Part shown: in pieces, positions 7,473 to 15,223 of the stretch | Layout of the letters: each line of letters starts with the position of its first letter | How positions within the stretch are numbered: the first letter of the stretch is position 1 | Assembly (NCBI GenBank): GCA_913061265.1 | Contig: CAJXVS010000002.1 | Location: 248,001 to 312,000, forward strand | Origin: an uncultured Halobacteriovorax sp. | GTDB lineage: Bacteria > Bdellovibrionota > Bacteriovoracia > Bacteriovoracales > Bacteriovoracaceae | Direction: 5' to 3' | DNA: 64,000 nucleotides | Notes under the pieces: generated by a model | The model's input: only the letters and a program-made list of their open reading frames with translations | The model's database searches: none | What the model was told of the DNA's origin: nothing | Made by a program: the position numbers and the translations under genes

Positions 7473-8039
7473 ATGACTGTATCAGAAGATTTACCTCAAA
7501 ATTTACCCAAACCAATTGATGATGGAAAGGCTGACCATTTAACGGGGATGAGTCTACCTGATCTTAGCCTTTTACTGTCTAGTGGTAAAAAACTGAATAT
7601 TTCAAAACTAATAAACTGTGTGCTTTTTATTTTCCCAAAGGCTGGAAGTAGTCTTGAAGATCCCATTGATTTTGAAATTTGGGATGCTATTCCCGGAGCT
7701 AGAGGTTGTACCCCACAGTCGTGTGCATACAGAGATTTAAATAATGAGTTTAGTAAATATGGTTTTGATATTTTTGGTTTGAGTGTCCAGAAACCTGAAG
7801 TATTAAAGGAAGTTCAAGAAAGAAATCACATTCCTTTTGATTTAATTAGTGACTCGGACCTTGAGTTAACTGGAGAATTATCCTTACCGACTTTTATGTT
7901 TAAAAGTCGGGAATTGATTAAACGAATCACTTTAATCATCAAAAACGGAAAAATAAAAAAGGTTTTTTATCCCGTCTTTCCGTCTGATAAAGACGCTACG
8001 ACAACTTTAAATTATATAATCGAACATCATACGAAGTAA
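7473..8039 (+). CDS. Peroxiredoxin, AhpC/TSA (BCP-like) family
   Basis: This 188-residue cytoplasmic protein has a thioredoxin-fold redoxin domain. GARGCTPQSCAYRDL carries the peroxidatic Cys and a second Cys five residues on, the BCP/PrxQ spacing. It is followed by the usual FGLSVQKPEVLKEV and PFDLISDSDLELTG segments. It likely reduces hydroperoxides with thioredoxin. Just upstream, ATG TCA TGA (7468-7476) makes a two-codon frame whose stop overlaps the real start (ATGA). The AGGA at 7457 is better spaced for that mini-frame, hinting at translational coupling. It belongs to the ssrA-linked array, and repeat R1 follows. Confidence 0.85.
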   Translation: MTVSEDLPQNLPKPIDDGKADHLTGMSLPDLSLLLSSGKKLNISKLINCVLFIFPKAGSSLEDPIDFEIWDAIPGARGCTPQSCAYRDLNNEFSKYGFDIFGLSVQKPEVLKEVQERNHIPFDLISDSDLELTGELSLPTFMFKSRELIKRITLIIKNGKIKKVFYPVFPSDKDATTTLNYIIEHHTK

Positions 8040-8075
8040 AAACACCTGCATGAAGTTTTGGGTAGTATTTTATCC

Positions 8076-8143
8076 TTCTGTAGTTATCTTCAGAAATTAC
8101 TTAGTAAATACAGGAGGTTATGAGGTTGTCACCACCTCCACCA
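8076..8143 (+). repeat. ssrA-like repeat R1
   Basis: This copy starts TTCTGTAGTTA (8076-8086) and contains AGGAGGT. It ends CCACCTCCACCA (8132-8143), identical to the last 12 bases of tmRNA including CCA. GGAGGT can pair with ACCTCC, so the end can fold as a hairpin. Confidence 0.75.
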
Positions 8144-8250
8144 CCGTGAACAGAAACTATTTGCTGGATAAACAGCATAATTAATCTTATATAAAGCAAT
8201 TTTTCACTAATTGATATGAGAGAGTTGAAAAATCTTCTCAGGAGAATTTC

Positions 8251-8991
8251 ATGAAGTCATTTTTGATAATAGTTTTATTGTACGGGTTATGTGGGATGGT
8301 ACAAGGTGGTGAATCAAAGCTTTGCTCAAAGAAAGATAAGACGTTGTTAATGGGAATCATTAACAAAAATGACCCGAATAATTATGAACATTTTTTAAGA
8401 GTATTTAAAACCAATAAAACCGAGAAGATTGCCCCTTATTTCTACAGTTGTGAAATTCTGAAAATAGATAGTGACCAGCAATTTTATGCTATTAGAATGA
8501 AGGCAAGTTTGGATGGTGGCCCTGGAGCTATGAGGGATTTTTTAATATCATTTAATAAGCTCCTTGGTGTGTCCCATTACAGGCTTCATCGTGATACTGG
8601 TTTTCGTGAATTTGAATGTGGCGTGAGTGATTTGAAATATGAGCTCGAGGGATATTTCAAAATTGGAAAGAGTTGTTACGTAGGTGTAAAGGAAGTCAGA
8701 TCAAAGTACGGATGTGCGGGACAGGAACCTGCATTTAGGGAATCTCTTTTGTTTTTTGACAATGAGAATTATTTCACAACATCTTTTAAAGTTATGTTAA
8801 CAGACAAAAATCAAAAGTTGAGCTCTACATCTAGTAAAAATAAATGTCTGGTTAAGAAAACTTTAAGCCCATGTCACAAGACCCAAACCCAGTGTACATC
8901 TCTAAAGTTTAATTTTAATAGAAATGGGAAAAAAGATATTCGACTGCTAAAACAGGATCGTTCCGGAAGCTTGTTTATGACTACTATGTAA
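8251..8991 (+). CDS. Secreted Cys-rich protein, unknown function
   Basis: This 246-residue protein is not assigned to a family. It has a signal peptide (MKSFLIIVLLYGLCGMVQGG) and eleven Cys in the mature part, several suitably placed for disulfides. A central segment (DGGPGAMRDFLISFNKLLGV) is the most conserved-looking. The basic C-terminus ends in a KDIRLLKQDRSGSL-type tail. AGGAG is seven bases before the ATG. It is the only gene between repeats R1 and R2, that is, one cassette of the ssrA-linked array. Confidence 0.7.
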   Translation: MKSFLIIVLLYGLCGMVQGGESKLCSKKDKTLLMGIINKNDPNNYEHFLRVFKTNKTEKIAPYFYSCEILKIDSDQQFYAIRMKASLDGGPGAMRDFLISFNKLLGVSHYRLHRDTGFREFECGVSDLKYELEGYFKIGKSCYVGVKEVRSKYGCAGQEPAFRESLLFFDNENYFTTSFKVMLTDKNQKLSSTSSKNKCLVKKTLSPCHKTQTQCTSLKFNFNRNGKKDIRLLKQDRSGSLFMTTM

Positions 8992-9021
8992 TAGGGCTAA
9001 GATTTTTTAGCAACGGTAGCA

Positions 9022-9086
9022 TTCTGTAGTTACTTTCAAGATTCAATCAACAATATAAGTAGGTTAGGAGGCTTCCGCCACCTCCA
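9022..9086 (+). repeat. ssrA-like repeat R2
   Basis: It starts TTCTGTAGTTACTTTCA (9022-9038) and ends GCCACCTCCA (9077-9086). GGAGG (9067-9071) can pair with CCTCC (9081-9085). It follows the Cys-rich gene by 31 bp. Confidence 0.75.
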
Positions 9087-9163
9087 TTACCGCCAGTGCA
9101 GAGCACTATGTTCTTTGTTTAATTTTTATTTTATAATTTAAAATTCATAGTCAATGAGGTCTT

Positions 9164-9574
9164 GTGAATTATTTGTTAATACTTTTCTTGTTATGTATTT
9201 CAACAACTTTTATATCTTGTTCAACTGCAAGTAAATCCAAAAGCACAACTCTTCATTTCTCAAATTCTAAATTACCTATTCAGTTCAAAAATACACTTAC
9301 TTCATTTAGCCCAATTGCCTTTAAGAAATGCTATGTTCCATACCTTCGAAAATTTAGAAAAGGAGAGAAACAAAAGCCTCAGATGGGTCTTTTAGAATAC
9401 GCGATAACTTTTGATATGCAGGGGAGAGTGAAAACTGTAAAAACAGTTAAGAATGAAAAACTTCCTAAAAATATTGAACAATGTGTTTCAAGAGGGATTG
9501 AAGGATTAGATTTTAAGGAATCGCAATTTACGGAATTTACGATTTATTATCCAATTACATTCAACTACCGATAA
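9164..9574 (+). CDS. Lipoprotein with TonB-C/AgmX-like domain
   Basis: This 136-residue lipoprotein starts at GTG 9164, with GAGG five bases ahead. It has a hydrophobic leader and a lipobox FISC (Cys19). The C-terminal 80 residues (YAITFDMQGRVKTVKTVKNE, then a single Cys and a FTIYYPITFNY end) resemble the TonB C-terminal/AgmX-PglI fold, where a conserved FDxxGxV strand starts the domain. There is no TonB box or proline linker, so it is probably an envelope-anchored partner rather than a real TonB. It is the last cassette of the ssrA-linked array, between repeats R2 and R3. Confidence 0.65.
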   Translation: MNYLLILFLLCISTTFISCSTASKSKSTTLHFSNSKLPIQFKNTLTSFSPIAFKKCYVPYLRKFRKGEKQKPQMGLLEYAITFDMQGRVKTVKTVKNEKLPKNIEQCVSRGIEGLDFKESQFTEFTIYYPITFNYR

Positions 9575-9600
9575 GCTAATCAAACTTATGAATTGTAGTA

Positions 9601-9665
9601 ATCTGTAGTTACTTTCAAAGATCAGTTAATAAACTTAAGGAGTTACGTGGCATCCACCACCTCCA
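9601..9665 (+). repeat. ssrA-like repeat R3
   Basis: It contains TCTGTAGTTACTTTCA (9602-9617) and ends CCACCACCTCCA (9654-9665). GGAG and CTCC, with GTGG and CCAC inside, give a nested stem that mimics the acceptor and T-arm ends of tmRNA. It closes the array; the convergent LysR gene ends 35 bp later. Confidence 0.75.
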
Positions 9666-9699
9666 GCAGTCGTATTTGAAGACTGCCTTTTCTAAAGGA

Positions 9700-10584
9700 T
9701 CAAGAAAAATATTCAACTAGTTGATCAAAAACAAATCTAATTTTTCGGTTAGTTCTTAATTCTCTATGAGAAACAATCCATGTGGGAAAACTCATCCCGC
9801 TGAAAGACTTCAAGACTCTTTCTACAGACTTATCCTTGTCTCCAATATAATCAGGCATAACACCGATACCTAATCCCGCCTTTACTAGATGCCAATGCAC
9901 AAAATGACTTTCAGTCAAAATTGGAAAGTTCTCTTCGGTAAGGTTTATTCCGGACGATTTTAGACCTTCTATGTACCCTGTTAGATCACCAACACTAACA
10001 AAGTTAGCATTTGATAAATCTTTTAATGTTTTAAAAGGACCATTACTTTTTATAAATTCTTTTGTGGCATAAAAATTACCCTGAGAGTCTGAAACTTGTT
10101 TCATTATAAGGTCGGGTTGCTTAGGTTGAAAGTTCCTAACCGCAATATCAGCTTCTCTTTTTCTGAGATCAGCCGAATCATTCTTTGCAACAACTTCAAT
10201 TTTTATTCCAGGAGCGAGGCTTCGGATTTTTTTAATTACAGGAGGAAGCAAGAAAGCAGAATTCGCCTCACTCGCAGTGATCGTTACGATGCCCTCTAAA
10301 TCTTCTGACTGCCCCATTGCTGCAAAAGAAATCTTACTAGCACCTTCGGCCATGGATTTGACATGCTCTACTAGGTCTAAGCCTATAGGTGTAATTTGGA
10401 TTCCTTTTCCTGCTCGCTCAAAAAGAACCACACCAAGCTCATCTTCTAGGGCCTGAACCTGTCTTCCCAAAGTCGATTGAGTAAGGTTTAGCGCCTTGGC
10501 CGCAGCGGAGTAGCTACCTTTCTCTGCAGTTACAAGGAAGGCTTTCGCCCTATTCCAGTCAAAATTCAGTGTTTTATAGTCCAT
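9700..10584 (-). CDS. LysR-family transcriptional regulator
   Basis: This 294-residue protein has an N-terminal winged helix (FLVTAEKGSYSAAAKALNLT, then STLGRQVQALEDELGVVLFERAGKGI). A periplasmic-binding-type effector domain follows from about residue 90. I start at ATG 10584 (MDYKTLNFDW), since the further 15 residues to 10629 are unlike the family. It is divergent from a methyltransferase gene, the usual arrangement in which a LysR protein controls its neighbour. The effector cannot be read from sequence. Confidence 0.92.
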   Translation of the reverse strand: MDYKTLNFDWNRAKAFLVTAEKGSYSAAAKALNLTQSTLGRQVQALEDELGVVLFERAGKGIQITPIGLDLVEHVKSMAEGASKISFAAMGQSEDLEGIVTITASEANSAFLLPPVIKKIRSLAPGIKIEVVAKNDSADLRKREADIAVRNFQPKQPDLIMKQVSDSQGNFYATKEFIKSNGPFKTLKDLSNANFVSVGDLTGYIEGLKSSGINLTEENFPILTESHFVHWHLVKAGLGIGVMPDYIGDKDKSVERVLKSFSGMSFPTWIVSHRELRTNRKIRFVFDQLVEYFS

Positions 10585-10678
10585 AATGATAGTTGCAAAT
10601 ATGCATATAAGTTGTGTGTATTTTGGCATTTAATAATATTTAATGCAACCGTATAGTATACCTAACAAGGAGCTAATC

Positions 10679-11293
10679 ATGTCTACAGCAGCAACATTTT
10701 GGGACAAAGTATCACTTAAATACGCTAATAAGGCCGTTCCGTCTGAAGCTGTTTACGAAGAAAAGTTAAAGAGAACTCAAAAGCTTTTCAACAAAAATTC
10801 TATTGTTATGGAATTTGGTTGTGGAACAGGGACTACATCTTTGATTCATAGTCCGTTTGTAGAAGAAATTATCGCTTATGATTACTCATCAGGAATGATC
10901 GACATTGCAAACCAGAAAAAAAATGAACAACAAATAGAAAATGTTACCTTTGAAGTTAAATCAGTAGAAGAGATTCCATTTCATACTGAGACTTATGACG
11001 TGATTATGGCCCACAGTATTTTACATTTAACTCAAAATAACGATCAGGTACTAAAAAATGCTTATGACGCTTTGATGCCAGGGGGCTATCTGGTCTCCAG
11101 CTCTGGTTGTATTAAGGAGATGAATCTTTTTATTCGTGGTCTCCTTCCTTTGCTGACGTCAGTAGGGAAAGCTCCAGAGATTACAAAATTTACAGCTGAT
11201 GAACTTATAGATTTACATAAAAAGATAGGTTTTAAGGTTTATGATGCTTGGAAATACAAAAAGGGTGAGTTGTTTCTCATCGCTAAAAAGTAA
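10679..11293 (+). CDS. Class I SAM-dependent methyltransferase
   Basis: The protein has 204 residues with a Rossmann-type SAM-binding motif I (VMEFGCGTGTTSL, near 45-57). Motif II follows in AYDYSSGMIDIA, then an MAHSILHLTQ post-I region and a PGGYLVSSSG strand. Small-molecule methylation is likely; the substrate is unknown. AAGGAG precedes ATG 10679 by five bases, so the upstream in-frame part (to 10643) is rejected. It is divergent from LysR and followed after 13 bp by a VOC protein, probably one unit. Confidence 0.88.
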   Translation: MSTAATFWDKVSLKYANKAVPSEAVYEEKLKRTQKLFNKNSIVMEFGCGTGTTSLIHSPFVEEIIAYDYSSGMIDIANQKKNEQQIENVTFEVKSVEEIPFHTETYDVIMAHSILHLTQNNDQVLKNAYDALMPGGYLVSSSGCIKEMNLFIRGLLPLLTSVGKAPEITKFTADELIDLHKKIGFKVYDAWKYKKGELFLIAKK

Positions 11294-11306
11294 AGGAATA
11301 AGAGGT

Positions 11307-11663
11307 ATGAAGATAAGTTATACAGTTCTAGGAACAAATAACCTAGATGCAGGAACCACGTTTTATAATTCTCTATTTGAAGGAATGGGCTCATGCCAGA
11401 GCTTTAGAACCGACCGAATGAACTTTTGGCAATTTGAAAATTTCTCCTTTGCTTTGGCCATCCCTTTTAATGAGGAGCCTGCTACAAATGGTAATGGAAC
11501 AATGATTGGATTTGATGTTGAAACGGAAGATGAAGTAAAAAGGTTATATGCTAAGGCCATAGAGCTTGGCGGTTCATGTGATGGGGAACCTAGTGAAAAG
11601 GGGCCTAGGTTCTCTGGATATGTGAGAGATTTAGATAATAATAAATTATGTTTCTTTAAATAG
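11307..11663 (+). CDS. VOC (glyoxalase-like) family protein
   Basis: This 118-residue single VOC module starts MKISYTVLGTNNLDAGTTFY and has the usual second half (GFDVETEDEVKRLYAKAIEL, GYVRDLDNNKLCFF). Such proteins are metal-binding lyases, dioxygenases or resistance proteins. The final Glu ligand position reads as Cys-Phe-Phe rather than the common E-F/I, so metal binding is uncertain. Start ATG 11307 follows AGAGG. It is probably co-transcribed with the methyltransferase and overlaps the convergent astE end by 8 bp. Confidence 0.83.
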   Translation: MKISYTVLGTNNLDAGTTFYNSLFEGMGSCQSFRTDRMNFWQFENFSFALAIPFNEEPATNGNGTMIGFDVETEDEVKRLYAKAIELGGSCDGEPSEKGPRFSGYVRDLDNNKLCFFK

Positions 11664-12666
11664 ATCTTCCAGCAATAGCTGTAGGAACTACTACCAACCC
11701 ACTTCTCTGGCCAACCTTAACATCACCCTTTGGAAAGACGATCCTTTCATCTTCCTCAGTCGTGATATACTTTTCAACTTTATCCCCAGCAAGGACGCTT
11801 CCTTTGGGGAAGCTTGTGAAGTTCGGGGCATCGTCGGCTATATTAAAGCTATAGTCTTTCTCATGGCGAATAAGTTCTTTTTTTACTTTGAATATGACAG
11901 GACTCTTTCCTGTCATATCTAATTTCTCTTGAGAGATAAGCTTTCTTAAGACATTTTCAGCTTCAGAAAAATTCTCTCTAATATTATTACCAAATGTCTC
12001 AACCTTTCCTAACTCTAAGGTAAATGAATGAGCAGAGTGCTTGAAACTTGAGTGGTAACTAAGTGTTGTGGCTGGCCCATTATTTAGGAGGACGGCCTCA
12101 ATTCCCATTGCTGCCATGATATTGATTTGATCTTGAGAATGATCGCGGTCATGTAAGTAGGGATAGATAGCAAACCTCTTGTAAGCGGATGGCTTAATGG
12201 CGGTATGGAGATCATAGTGAACTTTTTCGGCTTCATCGTATTTTAGGAAGAAGTCACTTATAGAATCTTGGATCTCTTTACCTAGCGATGCTTCAAGATG
12301 ATCTTTAGGAAAATCCTTGTATTTATCATTAAACATACGGTTGAGGTTATCGAAAAGAAAACGCTTTGATTCCCTCATGGCCTGAACATGGCCAAAGATA
12401 ATAAGTAGTGGATGAGTCAGGACCAAGCTTCCATTGGCCAGGTCTTTAATAAGATCACTAATGATCTCTATGGGAGCTGTCTCATTGCCATGGATTCCAC
12501 AGGAGTAAATATAGGCTTTTTTCGCGGACTTTAAATTTGGAGGAGTAAACTCTAGCATTCCTCTTCTAGTGGAACTGACTTTTAGAGCATTCTCAAAGAG
12601 TTTCTCACAAGGTGAAAAGTCACTCTTTTCATTAAGTAAATATTCAATATAATTATCTAAATCCAT
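11656..12666 (-). CDS. astE: Succinylglutamate desuccinylase/aspartoacylase family protein, AstE-like
   Basis: This 336-residue zinc hydrolase matches AstE across its length. It has the zinc motif GIHGNETAPIE (near 57-67), LNRMFNDKY, HYDLHTAIKPSAYKRF with the third zinc His, and FTLELGKVETFGNN with the catalytic Glu. AstE releases succinate from N-succinylglutamate in the last step of the AST arginine pathway. No other ast gene is in the window, so pathway membership is not shown. A short C-terminal extension (PTAIAGRSI) follows the usual end. Confidence 0.88.
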   Translation of the reverse strand: MDLDNYIEYLLNEKSDFSPCEKLFENALKVSSTRRGMLEFTPPNLKSAKKAYIYSCGIHGNETAPIEIISDLIKDLANGSLVLTHPLLIIFGHVQAMRESKRFLFDNLNRMFNDKYKDFPKDHLEASLGKEIQDSISDFFLKYDEAEKVHYDLHTAIKPSAYKRFAIYPYLHDRDHSQDQINIMAAMGIEAVLLNNGPATTLSYHSSFKHSAHSFTLELGKVETFGNNIRENFSEAENVLRKLISQEKLDMTGKSPVIFKVKKELIRHEKDYSFNIADDAPNFTSFPKGSVLAGDKVEKYITTEEDERIVFPKGDVKVGQRSGLVVVPTAIAGRSI

Positions 12667-12739
12667 ATTTGTGCAAGGATAGCTTAGCTATTTTGCTATG
12701 TCCAAATTTAGTGGATACTAAAACAAAAGAAGGCTTAGA

Positions 12740-13168
12740 TTGAAAAGACTAACCGTTGATAACTTCGAAGAAACTGTAGATAAAGAGAAAGGGCTTTTTG
12801 TTATAAAATTCTTCTCTCCTACCTGCGGGCCATGCCGAACAATGGCACCGGTTTTTGAAGCTTTAGAGAAGAATAATCCTGAACTAAGCGTTTATGAAAT
12901 AGATACAATGGAGAGCCCTGATCTTGCCGATCGCTTTGATGTTAGGGGAGTTCCCTATACCGTCTATTGTGAAAAGAGGGAGGTCTTGTATGACTTTACA
13001 GGGACAACTCCACTTGGAAATCTTCAATATGTTATCAACAATATTAATGATCCTCACTTTCGAGAAACAGGTGAGTTTAAGCAACCTGAAGAGGTTAAGA
13101 GCTATACTTTTCAAGTTGTGATAGCAGTTATTGTGGTCTTGATTATTGCTGCGATAGTTTTAGTTTAG
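12740..13168 (+). CDS. Tail-anchored thioredoxin-like protein
   Basis: This 142-residue protein starts at TTG 12740 with AGAAGG six bases ahead. A thioredoxin fold occupies residues 1-105, with the classical CGPC at 29-32 and the cis-Pro in RGVPYT. A short linker leads to a single C-terminal membrane helix (VVIAVIVVLIIAAIVLV) with no residues after it. With no signal peptide, the redox domain should face the cytoplasm with the tail in the inner membrane. This is unlike periplasmic TlpA proteins, which anchor by the N-terminus. Confidence 0.85.
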   Translation: MKRLTVDNFEETVDKEKGLFVIKFFSPTCGPCRTMAPVFEALEKNNPELSVYEIDTMESPDLADRFDVRGVPYTVYCEKREVLYDFTGTTPLGNLQYVINNINDPHFRETGEFKQPEEVKSYTFQVVIAVIVVLIIAAIVLV

Positions 13169-13243
13169 CTATACGTTCACTTCAAAAATTCATAGAATAA
13201 TCTAAAGAAAGACGTTTAAATGGCTCTACTAAAGGAAAGTTTT

Positions 13244-13660
13244 ATGAATTTCTCTTCGTTGTTTTTACCCGTACTAACTCAGATTACATTAACCCTCGTT
13301 ATGTTTATTATTTTGGGTCTCAGAAAAGGCAGGGCCATTAAGGCTGGCGGAGTTGATAGAAATAAAGCGGCCTTAGATAATAGTGCATGGCCAGAAGACG
13401 TCGTTAAAGTATCCAATAATATTGCTAACCAGTTTCAATTGCCTAATTTGTTCTATGTCCTTTGTCTCTTTTTCTATATTACTAACTCTGTAAGTAGTGT
13501 GGTCTTGGTTCTTGCATGGATCTATGCTCTTTGCCGGATTGTTCATGCTTATATCCATATTAATTCAAATTATGTTCCTGCTCGTTATAGAGTCTTCTTA
13601 ATTAGCTGTGTCACCTTAATCGTTATGACGGCCTTGGCCTTTGCTAGTTTAGCTAAATGA
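13244..13660 (+). CDS. MAPEG-family membrane protein
   Basis: This 138-residue protein has four membrane helices and the MAPEG signature. It reads VSNNIANQFQLPNLFYVL, in which the conserved N..NQFE.P motif is present with Gln for Glu, followed by ARIVHAYIH-like CRIVHAYIHI. The family includes glutathione transferases of lipid substrates, but bacterial members of this type lack proven functions. ATG 13244 is chosen over 13220 for its AAGGAAAG. It follows the tail-anchored thioredoxin by 75 bp on the same strand. Confidence 0.85.
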   Translation: MNFSSLFLPVLTQITLTLVMFIILGLRKGRAIKAGGVDRNKAALDNSAWPEDVVKVSNNIANQFQLPNLFYVLCLFFYITNSVSSVVLVLAWIYALCRIVHAYIHINSNYVPARYRVFLISCVTLIVMTALAFASLAK

Positions 13661-13673
13661 TCTCTAAAGGATT

Positions 13674-13718
13674 AGGTCCCTGGCGCTTTTCAGATGAGCA
13701 AGTAACCAGGTACCCTTA
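13674..13718 (+). repeat. REP-like dispersed repeat, copy 1 (imperfect palindrome)
   Basis: GCAAGTAACCAGGTACCCTT (13698-13717) is a variant of the element at 28812 and 48471. Here GGTCCCTGG (13675-13683) upstream pairs with CCAGGTACC, giving a 9-bp stem with one mismatch. It lies 63 bp before the AdaA-AlkA start. Confidence 0.65.
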
Positions 13719-13763
13719 AAATTTCGACTATGTCCGAAAATGGCTAGTATGGAGGCTCGATCT

Positions 13764-13774
13764 GAGATAATCTC
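13764..13774. promoter_or_regulatory. Operator-like palindrome at the adaA-alkA start
   Basis: The perfect palindrome GAGATAATCTC contains GATAAT, which would serve as a -10 box placing the transcription start at or next to ATG 13781. No Shine-Dalgarno is visible, so the mRNA may be leaderless and the palindrome may be the operator for the Ada-type protein itself. Confidence 0.35.
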
Positions 13775-13780
13775 TTTTTT

Positions 13781-15223
13781 ATGGAAGAGGATATCTACTA
13801 TCAGGCCATGCTGTCGCGAGACTATAGGTTTGATGGAAAGTTTTTTATAGGGGTAAAGACGACGGGAATCTACTGTCGTCCGATCTGTCCGGCTAGGCCC
13901 TTGCGGAAGAATATTGAGTTCTATTTAAATGCTAATGAAGCTGAGAATGCTGGCTTTAGGCCTTGTATGAGGTGCCGTCCTGAGTGCGCTCCTTTTTCTC
14001 CAGGCTGGTATGGTAAGTCCGCCGTTGTTCAAAGGGCCCTTCGAGTGATCTCAATGGATGGGTACTTTGAAACTTCTGAGGATGAGTTTGCTTTGAAGTT
14101 TGGCATGTCGGCTCGGCATTTGAGGCGGCTCTTTAAAGAAGAGGTTGGGCAGACCCCAAAGCAGATTGCCAATAATAACCGATTGAACTTTTCAAGAAAG
14201 TTGATCTCTGAATCTCATTTAAAGGTGACAACTATTGCGATGACGGCGGGATTTTCTTCTATACGAAGATTTAATGATGCCTTTAAGAAAAGATTTCATA
14301 AAAGCCCTAGCGAGTTTAGAAAACTTAAGCCTAAGGATGATAATATTGGAATTACCTTTTCTTTATCCTATCGGCCGCCCTTTAATTGGGAAGAGATCTT
14401 AAAGTTCTATGCTATTCACAGAATTGCTGGTGTTGAGAAGATTACTGACTTCTCTTATGAAAGGGTCTTTAGAACTTCTCTAGATATTGGTTTTATAAAA
14501 GTAGTGAATAATGAAGCTAAGTCTCAGCTTGATTTTCAGGTCGTCACTGAAGATACGGCCAGCTTATTATCGATCACGCAAAAGCTAAGGCAGATGTTTG
14601 ATCTTGATTCTGATCCTATCATTATCGCTAATTGTTTTGAAAAGGATAAGGGCCTTAGAAAGCTTTGGGAGAAATACCCAGGGCTTCGTATTGCTAGAAG
14701 CTGGGATCCGTTTGAGCAATCAATCTGTACTATCCTGGGGCAGCTGGTTTCCTTAAAGCAGGCAAGCAGCTTGGTTGAGGAATTGATTGAAGCTTATGGA
14801 GAAGTCGTTATTCACCCCGTGACGAAGAAAGAGGTCAGACTCTTTCCGACGCCAAAGGTTCTCTCCAAAGTTGATTTAAAACGGGTTCGAACAACTCAAA
14901 AAAGAAGAGAGACGATCAAAGATTTTTCTAAGTTAGTCTTAAAGAAAAAGATCGACTTCAATCCTCTCCAAGATCTCGATGAATTAAGTGAGAAGATGCT
15001 AGAGATCAAGGGGCTTGGTCCTTGGACGGCTGATTATATTCGCCTGAGAGGACTAGGAGATACGGACGCCTTTCCTAAGTCAGATCTTATCTTGAAACGG
15101 GCCATGGAAAAGCATAAGTCTTTAGATATGGAATCTATTCGACCTTGGCGCTCCTATGTAGCCGTATATCTTTGGAAGCATTACGCGAATAAATTATCAA
15201 AAATAAAGGTGAGTAAGTCATGA
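13781..15223 (+). CDS. AdaA-AlkA fusion: methyl-phosphotriester sensor, AraC-type regulator and 3-methyladenine glycosylase
   Basis: This 480-residue protein joins the N-terminal part of Ada to AlkA. The Ada zinc site is complete (Cys32, Cys36, Cys62, Cys65); the first is the methyl acceptor from DNA phosphotriesters. AraC-type helix-turn-helix motifs follow at about 95-187 (ending SIRRFNDAFKKRFHKSPSEF). Next come AlkA_N (about 190-290) and a HhH-GPD glycosylase with the hairpin EIKGLGPWTADYI and a catalytic Asp in FPKSDLIL. It senses alkylation, activates transcription and removes alkylated bases. No Shine-Dalgarno is seen. The stop overlaps ogt (ATGA). Similar fusions exist in several phyla. 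Confidence 0.93.
   Translation: MEEDIYYQAMLSRDYRFDGKFFIGVKTTGIYCRPICPARPLRKNIEFYLNANEAENAGFRPCMRCRPECAPFSPGWYGKSAVVQRALRVISMDGYFETSEDEFALKFGMSARHLRRLFKEEVGQTPKQIANNNRLNFSRKLISESHLKVTTIAMTAGFSSIRRFNDAFKKRFHKSPSEFRKLKPKDDNIGITFSLSYRPPFNWEEILKFYAIHRIAGVEKITDFSYERVFRTSLDIGFIKVVNNEAKSQLDFQVVTEDTASLLSITQKLRQMFDLDSDPIIIANCFEKDKGLRKLWEKYPGLRIARSWDPFEQSICTILGQLVSLKQASSLVEELIEAYGEVVIHPVTKKEVRLFPTPKVLSKVDLKRVRTTQKRRETIKDFSKLVLKKKIDFNPLQDLDELSEKMLEIKGLGPWTADYIRLRGLGDTDAFPKSDLILKRAMEKHKSLDMESIRPWRSYVAVYLWKHYANKLSKIKVSKS

Larger units (their letters stand above)
6622..9665 (+). mobile_element. Putative stack of insertions at the ssrA 3' end (gene-cassette-like array)
   Basis: Directly after ssrA come four genes on the same strand: a YceI-like protein, a peroxiredoxin, a Cys-rich secreted protein and a TonB-C/AgmX-like lipoprotein. 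Three direct repeats (8076-8143, 9022-9086, 9601-9665) each end in a near copy of the last bases of tmRNA (CCACCTCCA). The segments are tmRNA-YceI-Prx-R1, then hypothetical-R2, then lipoprotein-R3, after which ordinary genes resume. This resembles successive site-specific insertions with ssrA as the attachment site. No integrase is present in the window. The interpretation is inference; the repeats are seen directly. Confidence 0.5.

Noticed and set aside
13698-13718. Dispersed repeat as a terminator
   Set aside because: There is no T-run after the stem, and all three copies lie upstream of gene starts rather than consistently after gene ends.
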